A DNA stretch of 64,000 bases from Halopseudomonas sp002296055 (GCF_050876985.1 NZ_JBPAPP010000001.1); one strand, 5' to 3'. Shown: positions 17,979-27,568, numbered from the stretch's first letter. Notes: a model not told the origin generated them from the letters alone. A program made the numbers and translations.

Positions 17979-19041
17979 GGTATTGGTAATGGCTGGCGGC
18001 ACCGGCGGACACGTATTTCCGGCCTTGGCCTGCGCCCGGCTGCTCAAGGAGCAGGGCTATGAGGTGCATTGGCTGGGTACCCGCCGTGGCATCGAAGTGG
18101 ACCTGGTACCCCAGGCCGGCTTCCCGATCCATTACATCGACATTCAAGGGCTGCGCGGCAAGGGCAAGCTGGACTTGCTGAAGGCGCCGTTCCGTATCCT
18201 GCGCGCACTGGGGCAGTCGCTGAAGCTGCTCAAACAGTTGCAGCCAATCTGCGTGCTGGGTGCCGGCGGCTACGTCACCGGGCCGGGCGGTCTGGCTGCC
18301 TGGCTGCGTCGTATTCCGCTGGTGATCCACGAACAGAACGCCGTGGTCGGCACCGCCAATCGTCTGCTGGCGCGCCTTGCCAAGCGCCGCTGCGAAGGGT
18401 TTGCCGGCAGCTTTGCCGAAGGCGCAGACCGTCGCAGCACCGGTAACCCGGTGCGCGAAGATATCTTTGCCACCCCGGCGATGAGTTGGGATGGCAGCCG
18501 TCCGCTTCGTCTGTTGGTGTTGGGCGGCAGCCTTGGCGCGATGCCGCTGAACAAGCTGTTGCCGACAGCCCTGGCGGCAATCGAGCCGGCGCAGCGGCCG
18601 CAGGTAGTGCATCAGTGTGGCAAGCAGCACTTGTTGCTGGCTCGAGAAGCCTACGACCAGGCCGGCGTGCGTGCAGAAGTGGAAGCCTTTATCGCCGACA
18701 TGGCGGGTGCCTATGCCTGGGCTGATTTGGTGATCTGCCGCGCTGGTGCTTTGACCGTCTGCGAGTTAGCGGCAGCCGGTCGGCCCTCGCTGCTGATTCC
18801 GCTGCCACACGCCATCGACGATCACCAGACCGCCAACGCTCGTTACCTGGCTGATCGTGGTGCCGCCGTACTGATGCCGCAAAAAGAACTTGATGCCGAG
18901 CAATTGGCTAACACCTTGATGACTTACATGAACAACCCGGAGCAGCTGCAGCAAATGGCCCAACGAGCCCGAGAGCAAGCCACCCCCAACGCGACCGCCG
19001 ATGTGGTACGCGCCTGTCTGGAGGTCGCCCGTGAGCACTAA
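17968..19041 (+). CDS. murG: Lipid II synthase MurG (GlcNAc transferase)
   Basis: A 357-residue GT28 glycosyltransferase that transfers GlcNAc from UDP-GlcNAc to lipid I on the inner face of the membrane. The N-terminal glycine loop is VMAGGTGGHVFPAL; IHEQNAVVGTANRLLA and LLVLGGSLGAMPLN are acceptor and donor site motifs, and ICRAGALTVCELAAAGRPSLLIPLP is the UDP-binding region. ATG 17968 follows GCCAGGAGGCC and overlaps ftsW by 11 bases. Confidence 0.98.
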   Translation: MSNKVLVMAGGTGGHVFPALACARLLKEQGYEVHWLGTRRGIEVDLVPQAGFPIHYIDIQGLRGKGKLDLLKAPFRILRALGQSLKLLKQLQPICVLGAGGYVTGPGGLAAWLRRIPLVIHEQNAVVGTANRLLARLAKRRCEGFAGSFAEGADRRSTGNPVREDIFATPAMSWDGSRPLRLLVLGGSLGAMPLNKLLPTALAAIEPAQRPQVVHQCGKQHLLLAREAYDQAGVRAEVEAFIADMAGAYAWADLVICRAGALTVCELAAAGRPSLLIPLPHAIDDHQTANARYLADRGAAVLMPQKELDAEQLANTLMTYMNNPEQLQQMAQRAREQATPNATADVVRACLEVAREH

Positions 19042-20482
19042 TAAGCGTACTCAGGCCACTTTTACCCTGCCAGAGATGCGCCGCATCCGTCGTATCCACT
19101 TTGTCGGTATTGGCGGCGTGGGTATGTGCGGCATCGCCGAAGTATTGCTGAACCTCGGGTATCAGGTGTCCGGCTCCGACCTTAAACGCTCGGCTGTAAC
19201 CGAACGCCTGGAGTCCTTCGGCGCACGGGTGGATATTGGCCACCGCGCCGAGAACCTGCAGCAGGCCGATGTGTTGGTGGTCTCCAGTGCCATCAACCCG
19301 CAAAACCCGGAAGTCGCCGCCGCTATCGAGCAACGTATCCCGGTCGTGCCGCGCGCCGAGATGCTGGCCGAGCTGATGCGTTATCGCCACGGCATCGCCG
19401 TTGCCGGTACCCACGGCAAAACCACCACCACCAGTCTGATCGCCTCTGTACTGGCGGCCGATGGCATGAGCCCGACCTTCGTGATTGGCGGCAAGCTGAC
19501 TGCTGCCGGTACCAACGCCCAGTTGGGCGAAAGCCGCTATCTGGTGGCCGAGGCTGATGAGAGCGACGCGTCTTTCCTGCATCTGCAGCCGATGGTGGCG
19601 ATCGTCACCAACATCGACGCCGATCACATGGAGACCTACGAGGGCGACTTCAGCAAGCTCAAGCGCACCTTTGTCGAGTTTCTGCACAACCTGCCTTTCT
19701 ACGGCTTGGCCGTGCTGTGCATCGACGATCCGGTGGTACGCGAGATCTTGCCGCAGATTAATCGTCAGGTAATTACCTACGGACAATCCGAGGATGCCGA
19801 CATCCGTGCCGTCGACATTCACCAGCGCGGCATGCAGACCTTTTTCACCGTACTGCGTGAAGGTCGTGAGCCACTCCAGGTATCGGTCAATATGCCGGGC
19901 GTGCATAACGTGCTGAACTCGCTGGCGACCATCGCGGTAGCGACCGATGAGGGTGTGTCTGATCGCGCCATCGTCGATGGTTTGGCAGGGTTTCAGGGTG
20001 TTGGTCGCCGTTTCCAGGTGCAGGGCAATTACGCCTGGGGCGAAGGCGAAATCATGCTGGTAGACGATTACGGCCACCATCCGCGTGAGGTGGCAGCGGT
20101 AATCAAGGCTGTGCGCGCCGGCTGGCCCGAGCGCCGCCTCGTCATGCTCTATCAGCCGCACCGTTACAGCCGTACCCGTGACCTCTACGAAGATTTTGTG
20201 CAGGTGCTGGGCGAAGCAAACGCCCTGCTACTGATGGAAGTCTATCCCGCTGGCGAAGAGCCGGTGACAGGCGCAGACAGCAAACATCTGTGCCGCAGCA
20301 TCCGTCAGCGTGGCCAGCTGGACCCCATCTACGTCGAGCGTGACGCCGACGTCATGCCGCTGCTTGAAGCAGTGCTGCAACCGGGCGACATCCTGCTGAC
20401 CCAGGGTGCCGGTGATATTGGCGGGCTTTCTGTGCAGTTGGCGGACGCCTTGGCAACGCGGTCACGGGAGGGGCAAGCCTGA
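19031..20482 (+). CDS. murC: UDP-MurNAc:L-alanine ligase MurC
   Basis: A 483-residue Mur ligase that adds the first stem residue. The N-terminal domain begins IRRIHFVGIGGVGMCGIAEVL. The P-loop VAGTHGKTTTTSLIASVL is near residue 124-139, then EADESDASFLHL and NIDADHMETYEGDF. GTG 19031 was chosen because it gives the family N-terminus and overlaps the murG stop by 11 bases, in the coupled style of this cluster. Confidence 0.97.
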   Translation: MSTNKRTQATFTLPEMRRIRRIHFVGIGGVGMCGIAEVLLNLGYQVSGSDLKRSAVTERLESFGARVDIGHRAENLQQADVLVVSSAINPQNPEVAAAIEQRIPVVPRAEMLAELMRYRHGIAVAGTHGKTTTTSLIASVLAADGMSPTFVIGGKLTAAGTNAQLGESRYLVAEADESDASFLHLQPMVAIVTNIDADHMETYEGDFSKLKRTFVEFLHNLPFYGLAVLCIDDPVVREILPQINRQVITYGQSEDADIRAVDIHQRGMQTFFTVLREGREPLQVSVNMPGVHNVLNSLATIAVATDEGVSDRAIVDGLAGFQGVGRRFQVQGNYAWGEGEIMLVDDYGHHPREVAAVIKAVRAGWPERRLVMLYQPHRYSRTRDLYEDFVQVLGEANALLLMEVYPAGEEPVTGADSKHLCRSIRQRGQLDPIYVERDADVMPLLEAVLQPGDILLTQGAGDIGGLSVQLADALATRSREGQA

Positions 20483-21399
20483 TGGTCGACGTATCTGTAT
20501 TCGGTCGGGTAGCGGTACTGTTCGGCGGTAGCTCTGCCGAGCGCGCGGTGTCCCTCAAGTCCGGCGCCGCAGTCCTTGAAGCGCTGCAGAGCGCTGGGGT
20601 TGATGCCTACGGCATTGACGCTGGCCCGCAGTTGGCTGAGCAGCTTTTGAACGAGCGCCCGGACCGGGTGTTCATCGCCCTGCACGGACGCGGCGGCGAA
20701 GACGGCAGCCTGCAAGGACTGCTTGAGAGTCTGTGCATCCCCTACACCGGTAGCGGCGTCATGGCATCGGCCATCGGGATGGACAAGCTGCGGACCAAGC
20801 AGATCTGGCAGAGCCTTGGCTTGCCGACACCGGCTTACGCCATGCTGCAGGACGCCGGCCAGTGCGCCGAGATTGTAGAGCGCCTTGGCGCGCCGCTGAT
20901 TATTAAGCCGCTGCACGAAGGCTCCAGCATTGGCATGGCCAAAGCCGACAGCCTGCAGCAGCTGCAGGACGCGTGGCAGGCTGCGCTTGCCTACGACAAC
21001 GAAGCGCTGGTCGAGCAGTGGGTGCATGGCGCCGAATTCACCGTAGCGATTCTTGACGGGCAGGCCTTGCCGCCAATTCGTCTGCGCACACCGCATACCT
21101 TTTATGACTACGAGGCCAAGTACCAGGCCAACGACACCCAATACCTCTGCCCCTGCGGGCTGCCGGCAGAGCAGGAAGCGCAGCTCAAAGCGCTGAGCCT
21201 GCGTGCCTTCCAGGCCGTGGGCTGCAAGGGATGGGGGCGGGTGGATGTGATGCAGGATGAGCAGGGCAACTTTTACCTGTTGGAGGTCAATACCGTGCCC
21301 GGCATGACCGACCACAGCCTCGTACCCATGGCCGCCAAGGCCACTGGCATGAGTTTTAGCGATCTGGTTCTGGCCATTTTGGCCAGCACCCTCAACTAA
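20482..21399 (+). CDS. ddlB: D-alanine:D-alanine ligase
   Basis: A 305-residue ATP-grasp enzyme that makes the D-Ala-D-Ala dipeptide used by MurF. GRVAVLFGGSSAERAVSLKSG opens the protein. IIKPLHEGSSIGMAK is the ATP-grasp loop, and RVDVMQDEQGNFYLLEVNTVPGMTDHSLVPMAA holds the metal ligands. The start overlaps the murC TGA by one base. The position between murC and ftsQ matches ddlB of other gammaproteobacteria. Confidence 0.97.
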   Translation: MVDVSVFGRVAVLFGGSSAERAVSLKSGAAVLEALQSAGVDAYGIDAGPQLAEQLLNERPDRVFIALHGRGGEDGSLQGLLESLCIPYTGSGVMASAIGMDKLRTKQIWQSLGLPTPAYAMLQDAGQCAEIVERLGAPLIIKPLHEGSSIGMAKADSLQQLQDAWQAALAYDNEALVEQWVHGAEFTVAILDGQALPPIRLRTPHTFYDYEAKYQANDTQYLCPCGLPAEQEAQLKALSLRAFQAVGCKGWGRVDVMQDEQGNFYLLEVNTVPGMTDHSLVPMAAKATGMSFSDLVLAILASTLN

Positions 21400-21409
21400 C
21401 GGACAACCG

Positions 21410-22270
21410 ATGCAGGCTATTCGCGATACTCGCAGTGCTCCGCCGCCGCCCCGCCGCAAGGCAGGCAGCCGTGGCGCCGTGCGCGTACAGCCAGCGCAGC
21501 CCCGGCAGATGCCGCGCCTGCGCTTGCCGACAGCAGGCCTGCAGGGGGTTGGGCGGCGCTTGCAGCAACTGCTGTGGCCATTGCTGCTGGTCGCGCTGGG
21601 GATGGGGCTTTACGAGCTGGGTAGTCGCCTGATGCCGCTGGCTGATCGTCCGATCTCGCTGATCAGCGTTGAGGGAGACCTGCAGTACATCGACGGTGAT
21701 GCGGTGCAGGCGGTAATCGAGCCCTATCTGCAGGAGAGCTTTCTGGTAATCGATCTGGATGGCTTGCACGCGGATCTGCAGGCCATGCCCTGGGTCGCCC
21801 AGGCCTCGGTGCGTCGCGTTTGGCCGGACCGTCTGGTGATTCAGTTGGATGAGCAGTTGCCGGTCGCGCGTTGGGGTAACAGTGCACTACTGAATAATGA
21901 AGGCAAGGCATTCATGCCGCAGAACATTGGCAGCTTCAGCGAGCTGCCACGCCTGAGTGGGCCGGAGCGCGCCAAGCGCAAGGTGATGCGTCAGTACCAG
22001 CAATTCAGCGGTCTGTTGCGCCCGCAGGGCATGGTGGTCAGCAGTCTTGAGTTGCGTGATCGCGGTAGCTGGTTCCTGACCACCGAGGACGGCATGCAGC
22101 TACTGCTGGGTCGCGACAATCTGGTGGAAAAAATGCAGCGGTTCATGACGATCGAGCAACTAATGCTGTCCGACCGTCGTGAGCTGATCGCGCGGGTAGA
22201 CCTGCGCTACAGCAACGGTATGGCTGTGGCTTGGCGAGAAGCCGCCACGGCGGAAACAGCGGGGGAGTAA
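21410..22270 (+). CDS. ftsQ: Cell division protein FtsQ
   Basis: A 286-residue bitopic protein. It has a basic cytoplasmic N-terminus (RSAPPPPRRKAGSRG), one membrane helix (LLWPLLLVALGMGLYEL), a POTRA domain (ISLISVEGDLQYIDGDAVQAV) and a beta domain that binds FtsB/FtsL (LRDRGSWFLTTEDGMQLLLGR). With FtsL and FtsB it links early and late divisome steps. It starts 10 bases after ddlB. Confidence 0.95.
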   Translation: MQAIRDTRSAPPPPRRKAGSRGAVRVQPAQPRQMPRLRLPTAGLQGVGRRLQQLLWPLLLVALGMGLYELGSRLMPLADRPISLISVEGDLQYIDGDAVQAVIEPYLQESFLVIDLDGLHADLQAMPWVAQASVRRVWPDRLVIQLDEQLPVARWGNSALLNNEGKAFMPQNIGSFSELPRLSGPERAKRKVMRQYQQFSGLLRPQGMVVSSLELRDRGSWFLTTEDGMQLLLGRDNLVEKMQRFMTIEQLMLSDRRELIARVDLRYSNGMAVAWREAATAETAGE

Positions 22271-22279
22271 CGGGAGATT

Positions 22280-23512
22280 ATGGCAAGCAAGCAGGGCAGC
22301 AGAATGATTGTGGGCCTGGACATCGGCACCTCCAAGGTGGTCGCGCTGGTCGGTGAGATCGGCTCGGACGGCGAGTTGGAGATCGTCGGTATCGGCTCGC
22401 ATCCCTCGCGCGGACTTAAGAAAGGCGTGGTGGTCAACATCGAGTCGACCGTGCAGTCGATTCAGCGCGCCATTGAGGAAGCTGAGCTGATGGCCGGCTG
22501 CCAGATTCACTCGGTGTACGCCGGCATCGCGGGCAACCACATCCGCAGCCTTAACTCGAACGGCATCGTCGCGATTCGCGACCGTGAGGTGGTCCAGGCT
22601 GATATCGAGCGGGTACTGGATGCGGGCCAGGCAGTTGCCATCCCGGCCGACCAGAAGGTGCTGCACATCCTGCCGCAGGAATACGTCATCGATAACCAGG
22701 AGGGCGTACGCGAGCCGCTGGGCATGTCGGGCGTGCGTCTGGAAGCCAAGGTGCATCTGGTGACCTGCGCACTGAACGCCGTACAGAACATTGAAAAGTG
22801 CATCCGCCGCTGCGGTCTGGAAGTGGAAGACGTGATCCTGGAGCAATTGGCCTCCAGCTACGCGGTGCTGACCGAGGATGAAAAGGAGCTGGGCGTCTGC
22901 CTGGTCGATGTTGGCGGCGGCACCACCGACATCGCGATTTTCACCGAAGGTTCGATCCGTCACACCGCGGTGATCCCGATTGCCGGTGATCAGGTTACCA
23001 ACGACATCGCCATGGCGCTGCGTACACCGACCCAGTACGCCGAGGAAATCAAGATTCGCTACGCCTGCGCGCTGGCCAAGCTGGCCGGCCCGGAAGAGAC
23101 CATCAAGGTACCGAGCGTGGGTGAGCGCCCGCCGCGCGACCTGTCGCGCCAGGCGCTGGCGGAGGTGGTAGAGCCGCGCTACGACGAGCTGTTCACGTTG
23201 ATTCAGGCAGAGCTGCGTCGTTCCGGCTTTGAAGACATGATTCCGGCGGGCATCGTACTGACCGGCGGCACAGCGAAGATGGAAGGCGCGATTGAGCTGG
23301 CCGAAGAGATTTTCCATATGCCGGTTCGCCTTGGCATGCCCCAGGAGTTCAAGGGGCTGACCGATGTGGTCCGCAACCCGATTTACGCCACCGGTGTTGG
23401 CCTGTTGCATTACGGCATCAAGCACCACGGTGAGCAGAGCGCTCAACCCGCTGACAGTAACAAGGCGTCGGTGGTCGAGCGTATGAAGAAGTGGTTCCAG
23501 GGCAACTTCTAG
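22280..23512 (+). CDS. ftsA: Cell division protein FtsA
   Basis: A 410-residue actin-like ATPase that anchors FtsZ to the membrane. MIVGLDIGTSKVVALVGEI is the phosphate-1 motif; VCLVDVGGGTTDIAIFTEGS is phosphate-2; VLTGGTAKMEGAIELAEEIF is the adenosine motif. The C-terminal amphipathic helix (VVERMKKWFQGNF) is the membrane-targeting sequence. It starts 10 bases after ftsQ. Confidence 0.98.
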   Translation: MASKQGSRMIVGLDIGTSKVVALVGEIGSDGELEIVGIGSHPSRGLKKGVVVNIESTVQSIQRAIEEAELMAGCQIHSVYAGIAGNHIRSLNSNGIVAIRDREVVQADIERVLDAGQAVAIPADQKVLHILPQEYVIDNQEGVREPLGMSGVRLEAKVHLVTCALNAVQNIEKCIRRCGLEVEDVILEQLASSYAVLTEDEKELGVCLVDVGGGTTDIAIFTEGSIRHTAVIPIAGDQVTNDIAMALRTPTQYAEEIKIRYACALAKLAGPEETIKVPSVGERPPRDLSRQALAEVVEPRYDELFTLIQAELRRSGFEDMIPAGIVLTGGTAKMEGAIELAEEIFHMPVRLGMPQEFKGLTDVVRNPIYATGVGLLHYGIKHHGEQSAQPADSNKASVVERMKKWFQGNF

Positions 23513-23605
23513 TTTAGTTGCCCACAGCAAACAGACCCGCCAAAGCGGGCAAAACGCAGTAAACGAAACGACAACGAAACGAAAAGTAATTCAAGGAGAA
23601 AGGCC

Positions 23606-24775
23606 ATGTTCGAACTGATCGATAACGTTCCGCAGAACGCAGTAATCAAAGTCGTCGGCGTTGGTGGCGGTGGCGGTAACGCCCTGCAGCACATGGTGGT
23701 CAACAATGTCGAAGGCGTTGACTTCATTTGTGCCAACACTGATGCCCAGGCACTGAAAAACGTCAGCGCGCGCACCGTGCTGCAGCTGGGCAGCGGCGTC
23801 ACCAAGGGTCTGGGCGCTGGCGCCAACCCGCTGATCGGCCGTGAGGCAGCTATCGAAGATCGCGAGCGCATTGCTGAAGTGCTGCAGGGCTCCGACATGG
23901 TGTTCATCACCGCTGGCATGGGTGGTGGTACTGGCACCGGTGCTGCGCCGATCGTCGCTGAGGTGGCGCGCGAAATGGGTATCCTGACCGTTGCTGTGGT
24001 CACCAAGCCCTTTCCGTTCGAAGGTCGCAAGCGCCTGCAGGTCGCGGAAGAGGGTATCCGTGAGCTGAGCCAGCACGTTGACTCGCTGATCACCATCCCG
24101 AACGAAAAGCTGCTGACCGTGCTGGGCAAAGACGCCAGTCTGCTGGCCGCCTTCAGCAAGGCGAACGACGTACTGCTGGGGGCGGTGCAGGGTATTGCCG
24201 ACCTGATCATGCGCCCGGGTATGATCAACGTCGACTTTGCCGACGTGAAAACCGTCATGAGCGAAATGGGTATGGCAATGATGGGTACTGGTCACGCCAG
24301 CGGCCCGAACCGTGCCCGCGAGGCGGCCGAGGCAGCTATCCGCAGTCCGCTGCTCGAGGACGTCAACCTGATGGGGGCCCGCGGTATTCTGGTCAACATC
24401 ACTGCTGGTCCTGACCTGTCTCTGGGCGAGTTCTCCGAAGTGGGTAGCACCGTTGAGGAGTTTGCTTCCGAGTCTGCGACTGTTGTAGTGGGTACCGTTA
24501 TCGACCCCGAGCTGCGCGACGAACTGCGCGTTACCGTGGTCGCCACTGGTCTGGGTGCCCGTGAAAAGCCGGTCAAGGTCGTCGACAATACCGCTGCTGC
24601 TGCGGCACCGGTTGCGCGTCAGCCAGAGGCCGGTGCGCCGAACTACCGTGACCTGGATCGCCCCACTGTGATGCGTAACCAGCCGTCCGGCAGCGCTGCC
24701 GCGCGTCTGAGCCAGCCGGCGGACGATCTCGATTACCTGGATATCCCGGCCTTCCTGCGTCGTCAGGCCGATTGA
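23606..24775 (+). CDS. ftsZ: Cell division GTPase FtsZ
   Basis: A 389-residue tubulin homologue that forms the Z ring. IKVVGVGGGGGNALQHMV opens the GTPase domain; the tubulin signature GGGTGTG is at about residues 106-112; the T7 loop is NVDFADVKTVM. A variable linker leads to the conserved C-terminal peptide DYLDIPAFLRRQAD, which binds FtsA, ZipA and MinC. AAGGAGAAAGGCC precedes the ATG. The 93-base gap after ftsA has a small cccgc/gcggg hairpin at 23536-23549 that may modulate read-through. Confidence 0.99.
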   Translation: MFELIDNVPQNAVIKVVGVGGGGGNALQHMVVNNVEGVDFICANTDAQALKNVSARTVLQLGSGVTKGLGAGANPLIGREAAIEDRERIAEVLQGSDMVFITAGMGGGTGTGAAPIVAEVAREMGILTVAVVTKPFPFEGRKRLQVAEEGIRELSQHVDSLITIPNEKLLTVLGKDASLLAAFSKANDVLLGAVQGIADLIMRPGMINVDFADVKTVMSEMGMAMMGTGHASGPNRAREAAEAAIRSPLLEDVNLMGARGILVNITAGPDLSLGEFSEVGSTVEEFASESATVVVGTVIDPELRDELRVTVVATGLGAREKPVKVVDNTAAAAAPVARQPEAGAPNYRDLDRPTVMRNQPSGSAAARLSQPADDLDYLDIPAFLRRQAD

Positions 24776-24829
24776 TTCGGTTAATCGAAGGCATAGGGCC
24801 AATTGGTATTCATCAAAAGCGGTCTTTGC

Positions 24830-24835
24830 TATGAT
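24830..24835 (+). promoter_or_regulatory. Candidate -10 box of lpxC
   Basis: TATGAT, 48 bases before lpxC in the ftsZ-lpxC gap. A clean -35 at the right distance is not seen (TTGGTA at 24803 is 21 bases away), so this is a moderate call. Confidence 0.4.
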
Positions 24836-24882
24836 GCACGCCAATTTATCGAGGGTTTTTCGCAACCAGAGCGGAAGCAAAC

Positions 24883-25794
24883 ATGATCAGACAACGCACA
24901 CTGAAGAACGTCATCCGGGCAACCGGTGTAGGTCTGCATTCGGGTGAGAAGGTGTACCTCACCCTCAAGCCGGCGCCGATTGACACGGGTATCATGTTCC
25001 GTCGCGTGGATCTCGACCCTGTGGTCGAGATCCCGGGTAAAGCCTTGTGCGTCGGCGAGACGACCATGTCCACCACTCTTGTTCACGAGGGTGTCAAGGT
25101 GGATACGGTTGAGCACCTGATGTCTGCCATGGCCGGTCTGGGTATCGATAACGCCTATGTCGAGTTGAGTGCGCCGGAAGTTCCGATCATGGACGGTAGC
25201 GCTGGTCCCTTCGTGTTCCTGATCCAGTCGGCGGGTATCGCCGAGCAGGATGCAGCCAAGCAGTTCATCCGCATCAAGCGAGAAGTAACTGTCGAAGAGG
25301 ACGGCAAAACTGCCACTTTTGTGCCGTTTGAGGGCTTTAAGGTCAGCCTGGGGATCGACTTCGACCATCCGGTATTCCGGGGTCGCAGCCAGTACGCAAG
25401 TGTGGACTTCTCAAGCACCTCTTTCGTCAAGGAAGTCAGCCGAGCGCGTACCTTTGGTTTTATGCGTGATATCGAGTACCTGCGTTCGCAGAACCTGGCG
25501 CTCGGTGGCAGCGTCGATAACGCTATTGTGGTCGATGAGTACCGCGTGCTTAACGAAGACGGTCTGCGCTATGAGGACGAGTTTGTGCGCCACAAGATCC
25601 TGGACGCCATCGGTGACCTCTACCTGCTGGGCAAAAGTCTGGTTGGTGAGTTCCGCGGCTACAAGTCCGGTCATGGGCTGAATAACAAGCTGCTGCGAGC
25701 GTTGCTGGCCACCCCTGATGCTTGGGAGGTCGTGACCTTCGATGACGCCGGTACTGCGCCGATTTCCTTTATGCGCCCGGCAACCGCTGTATGA
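24883..25794 (+). CDS. lpxC: UDP-3-O-acyl-N-acetylglucosamine deacetylase LpxC
   Basis: A 303-residue zinc amidase that catalyses the committed step of lipid A synthesis. Zinc ligands are visible as H78 (VEHLMSAMAGL), H237 and D241 (RHKILDAIGD), with the catalytic E77 and H264 (KSGHGLNNKL). The length is normal. It sits downstream of ftsZ as in E. coli and pseudomonads and ends before a strong terminator. Confidence 0.98.
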   Translation: MIRQRTLKNVIRATGVGLHSGEKVYLTLKPAPIDTGIMFRRVDLDPVVEIPGKALCVGETTMSTTLVHEGVKVDTVEHLMSAMAGLGIDNAYVELSAPEVPIMDGSAGPFVFLIQSAGIAEQDAAKQFIRIKREVTVEEDGKTATFVPFEGFKVSLGIDFDHPVFRGRSQYASVDFSSTSFVKEVSRARTFGFMRDIEYLRSQNLALGGSVDNAIVVDEYRVLNEDGLRYEDEFVRHKILDAIGDLYLLGKSLVGEFRGYKSGHGLNNKLLRALLATPDAWEVVTFDDAGTAPISFMRPATAV

Positions 25795-25835
25795 GGGCCT
25801 GAGCCCACACCTTTCTCGTTTCGTTGTACTTTTTT

Positions 25836-25860
25836 ACGGCCACCCTTGGGTGGCCGTTTT
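25836..25860 (+). terminator. Terminator after lpxC
   Basis: A perfect 10-bp stem (acggccaccc / gggtggccgt) with TT at the tip, followed by TTTTCTTTT. Preceded by TTTTTT, so it may also serve dciA on the other strand. Confidence 0.88.
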
Positions 25861-25917
25861 CTTTTGCTACTACTGCTTGGCAACCGTGATTGTGAAAACC
25901 CTGCAGCGTGCGTTGCC

Positions 25918-26370
25918 TTAGTCGCCCCGATGGTGGCGAGCCAGACGCTCAAGCGCGGCCTTTAAGTCAGGGTCTTCCACGTGTTCGGCGGTTTCTTGCA
26001 GGCTGCTGGAGGCAACCTGTGAGCGTGGCATTATGCGAACGGGTGGTTCTTTTTTGACCAGTGGTGGTTGTACCCGGCAGTGGATTTTCGTTAAGGTGGC
26101 GAATTCGTTGAACGCCTGTAACTGTCGAATCAGCCTTTTTTGTTGATAACGCAAACGGGTCGCCCATTGGCTGCTGCTGACCACCAAACGCAGTGTGCCT
26201 CCTTCCAGGGCCGCCACATGGCAGTGCGTACGTGCTGCCGGCTCAAGTCTCGACTCAAAAAGGGTCTGCAGGCGTTCGATCTGACGTGATTTTTCCAGCA
26301 GCGCCTTGAGGGTGCTGTTGGTACGTAACAGGTCGGTTGGTCGACGTGCATCCAGTGGACGGAATGCCAT
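25918..26370 (-). CDS. dciA: DciA-type DUF721 protein (replicative helicase operator)
   Basis: A 150-residue protein with the DUF721 domain: an N-terminal helical lead, then the compact domain HCHVAALEGGTLRLVVSSSQWATRLRYQQKRLIRQL (about residues 51-87). In bacteria that lack DnaC/DnaI, DciA assists loading of DnaB. The position between lpxC and secA, next to an M23 peptidase, matches the pseudomonad dciA locus. No clear Shine-Dalgarno sequence precedes the ATG. Confidence 0.85.
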   Translation of the reverse strand: MAFRPLDARRPTDLLRTNSTLKALLEKSRQIERLQTLFESRLEPAARTHCHVAALEGGTLRLVVSSSQWATRLRYQQKRLIRQLQAFNEFATLTKIHCRVQPPLVKKEPPVRIMPRSQVASSSLQETAEHVEDPDLKAALERLARHHRGD

Positions 26371-26452
26371 AGGGGTGGGTGCCAGCCAGGGAGTGATTGA
26401 GCGGCCATGCTACCAGAACAGAACCGCCGCCAATAATGTTTGGGGTTGCTAT

Positions 26453-27409
26453 TTGAATATTATCATTTTGACCGGGCGCCACGGCGCGTCGCGGACAGTC
26501 ACACTGGGGGCGCCGTGGGTGGCTGCAGGCATTAGCCTGTTGCTGGCGTTGCCGCTTGTCGCTTCACTTGTGACCTGGCAACTGCTTGGAGGTTCCGCAG
26601 AGGACGCCTCGGCAGATATCGCCGCAGTGCCGGCTTGGCAGGAAGCGCTACAGGATTATGAAGTCGACCCTTTGCTGGAGGATGACGGCACCCAGGCGCA
26701 GATTGAGCGGATGAGTCAGCAGCTAGCCCGCTTGCAAATGCGCTTGACCCGTCTGGATGCCTTGGGCGAGCGCCTGACCGAGCTCGGCGAGTTTAGTGAT
26801 GGCGAGTTTGACTTTGGTGCCGAGGCAGATTTCAGTCTCAACTCAGAGCTGGAGCCCGGCATGGGTGGGCCTGAGCTGCGTGATGATGACCTTAGCTACA
26901 ACGCCCCGGACCTGCAAAGCCTGATCGAGCAGCTATCTGCGCAGGTCGACAACCGTACGCAGCAGTTGCAGTTGCTGGAAGACCTGATGGTCAGCCGGCA
27001 GACTGATGTCGCTGCGGCGTTGGACTTCGTTCCGGTTTCTGCCGGGCACATATCATCCGGCTTTGGCCGCCGGACCGACCCTATTACCGGTCGCTTCTCT
27101 ATTCACAGTGGTCTGGATTTCGCTGCGCCGCGTGGTACGCCGATTCATGCGGTTGGTGCTGGCGTCGTCACCTTCTCTGGCCGTAACGGCGCCTACGGCA
27201 ACATGGTTGAAATCAGTCACGGCAATGGCCTGAAAACCCGGTACGCCCATGCTTCCGTGCTCAAGGTGAGCAAAGGCGATCTGGTGCAAAAAGGCCAAGA
27301 AATTGCCGCTGTTGGTAGTACCGGTCGCTCGACTGGCGCGCACTTGCATCTGGAAGTGTATCGCAACGGCATGGCCGTAAACCCGGCCCGCTACCTGGCA
27401 TTGAAATAA
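26453..27409 (+). CDS. M23-family metallopeptidase, membrane anchored
   Basis: About 318 residues. An N-terminal membrane segment (GAPWVAAGISLLLALPLVASLVTW), a coiled-coil stretch (AQIERMSQQLARLQMRLTRLD) and a C-terminal LytM/M23 domain: SSGFGRRTDPITGRFSIHSGLDF (H-x(n)-D zinc ligands), then THLHLEV-type motif AHLHLEVYRNG. Such proteins cleave peptide crosslinks or activate amidases. TTG 26453 is the most likely start (LNIIILTGRHG); upstream the frame is open but runs through the dciA promoter region. It is divergent from dciA and upstream of secA, as in Pseudomonas. Confidence 0.88.
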   Translation: MNIIILTGRHGASRTVTLGAPWVAAGISLLLALPLVASLVTWQLLGGSAEDASADIAAVPAWQEALQDYEVDPLLEDDGTQAQIERMSQQLARLQMRLTRLDALGERLTELGEFSDGEFDFGAEADFSLNSELEPGMGGPELRDDDLSYNAPDLQSLIEQLSAQVDNRTQQLQLLEDLMVSRQTDVAAALDFVPVSAGHISSGFGRRTDPITGRFSIHSGLDFAAPRGTPIHAVGAGVVTFSGRNGAYGNMVEISHGNGLKTRYAHASVLKVSKGDLVQKGQEIAAVGSTGRSTGAHLHLEVYRNGMAVNPARYLALK

Positions 27410-27430
27410 CCTCCTGCCACCCCCATCAAG

Positions 27431-27489
27431 AAAGCACCGGGTTATTCCACACGTCCAGAGTGGATGCGGAATAACTCGGTGCTTTGTTG
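27431..27489 (+). terminator. Terminator between the M23 peptidase and secA
   Basis: An 18-bp stem (27431-27448 with 27468-27485, one G-T pair) whose distal end is gctttgttgttttc. The long stem and T-rich tail indicate efficient termination. Confidence 0.85.
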
Positions 27490-27568
27490 TTTTCACTCGG
27501 CCTTCGTCTGTGTTGTTGTGACGAGGGCCGCGCCGGTCGCGCGGTTTAATGTGCGGCAGAAATCAGAG

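Noticed and set aside
18908..20161. A 417-codon open frame opposite murC (and similar ones opposite ftsA, ftsZ, ftsW)
   Set aside because: Composition and lack of motifs mark these as shadows of the dcw genes.
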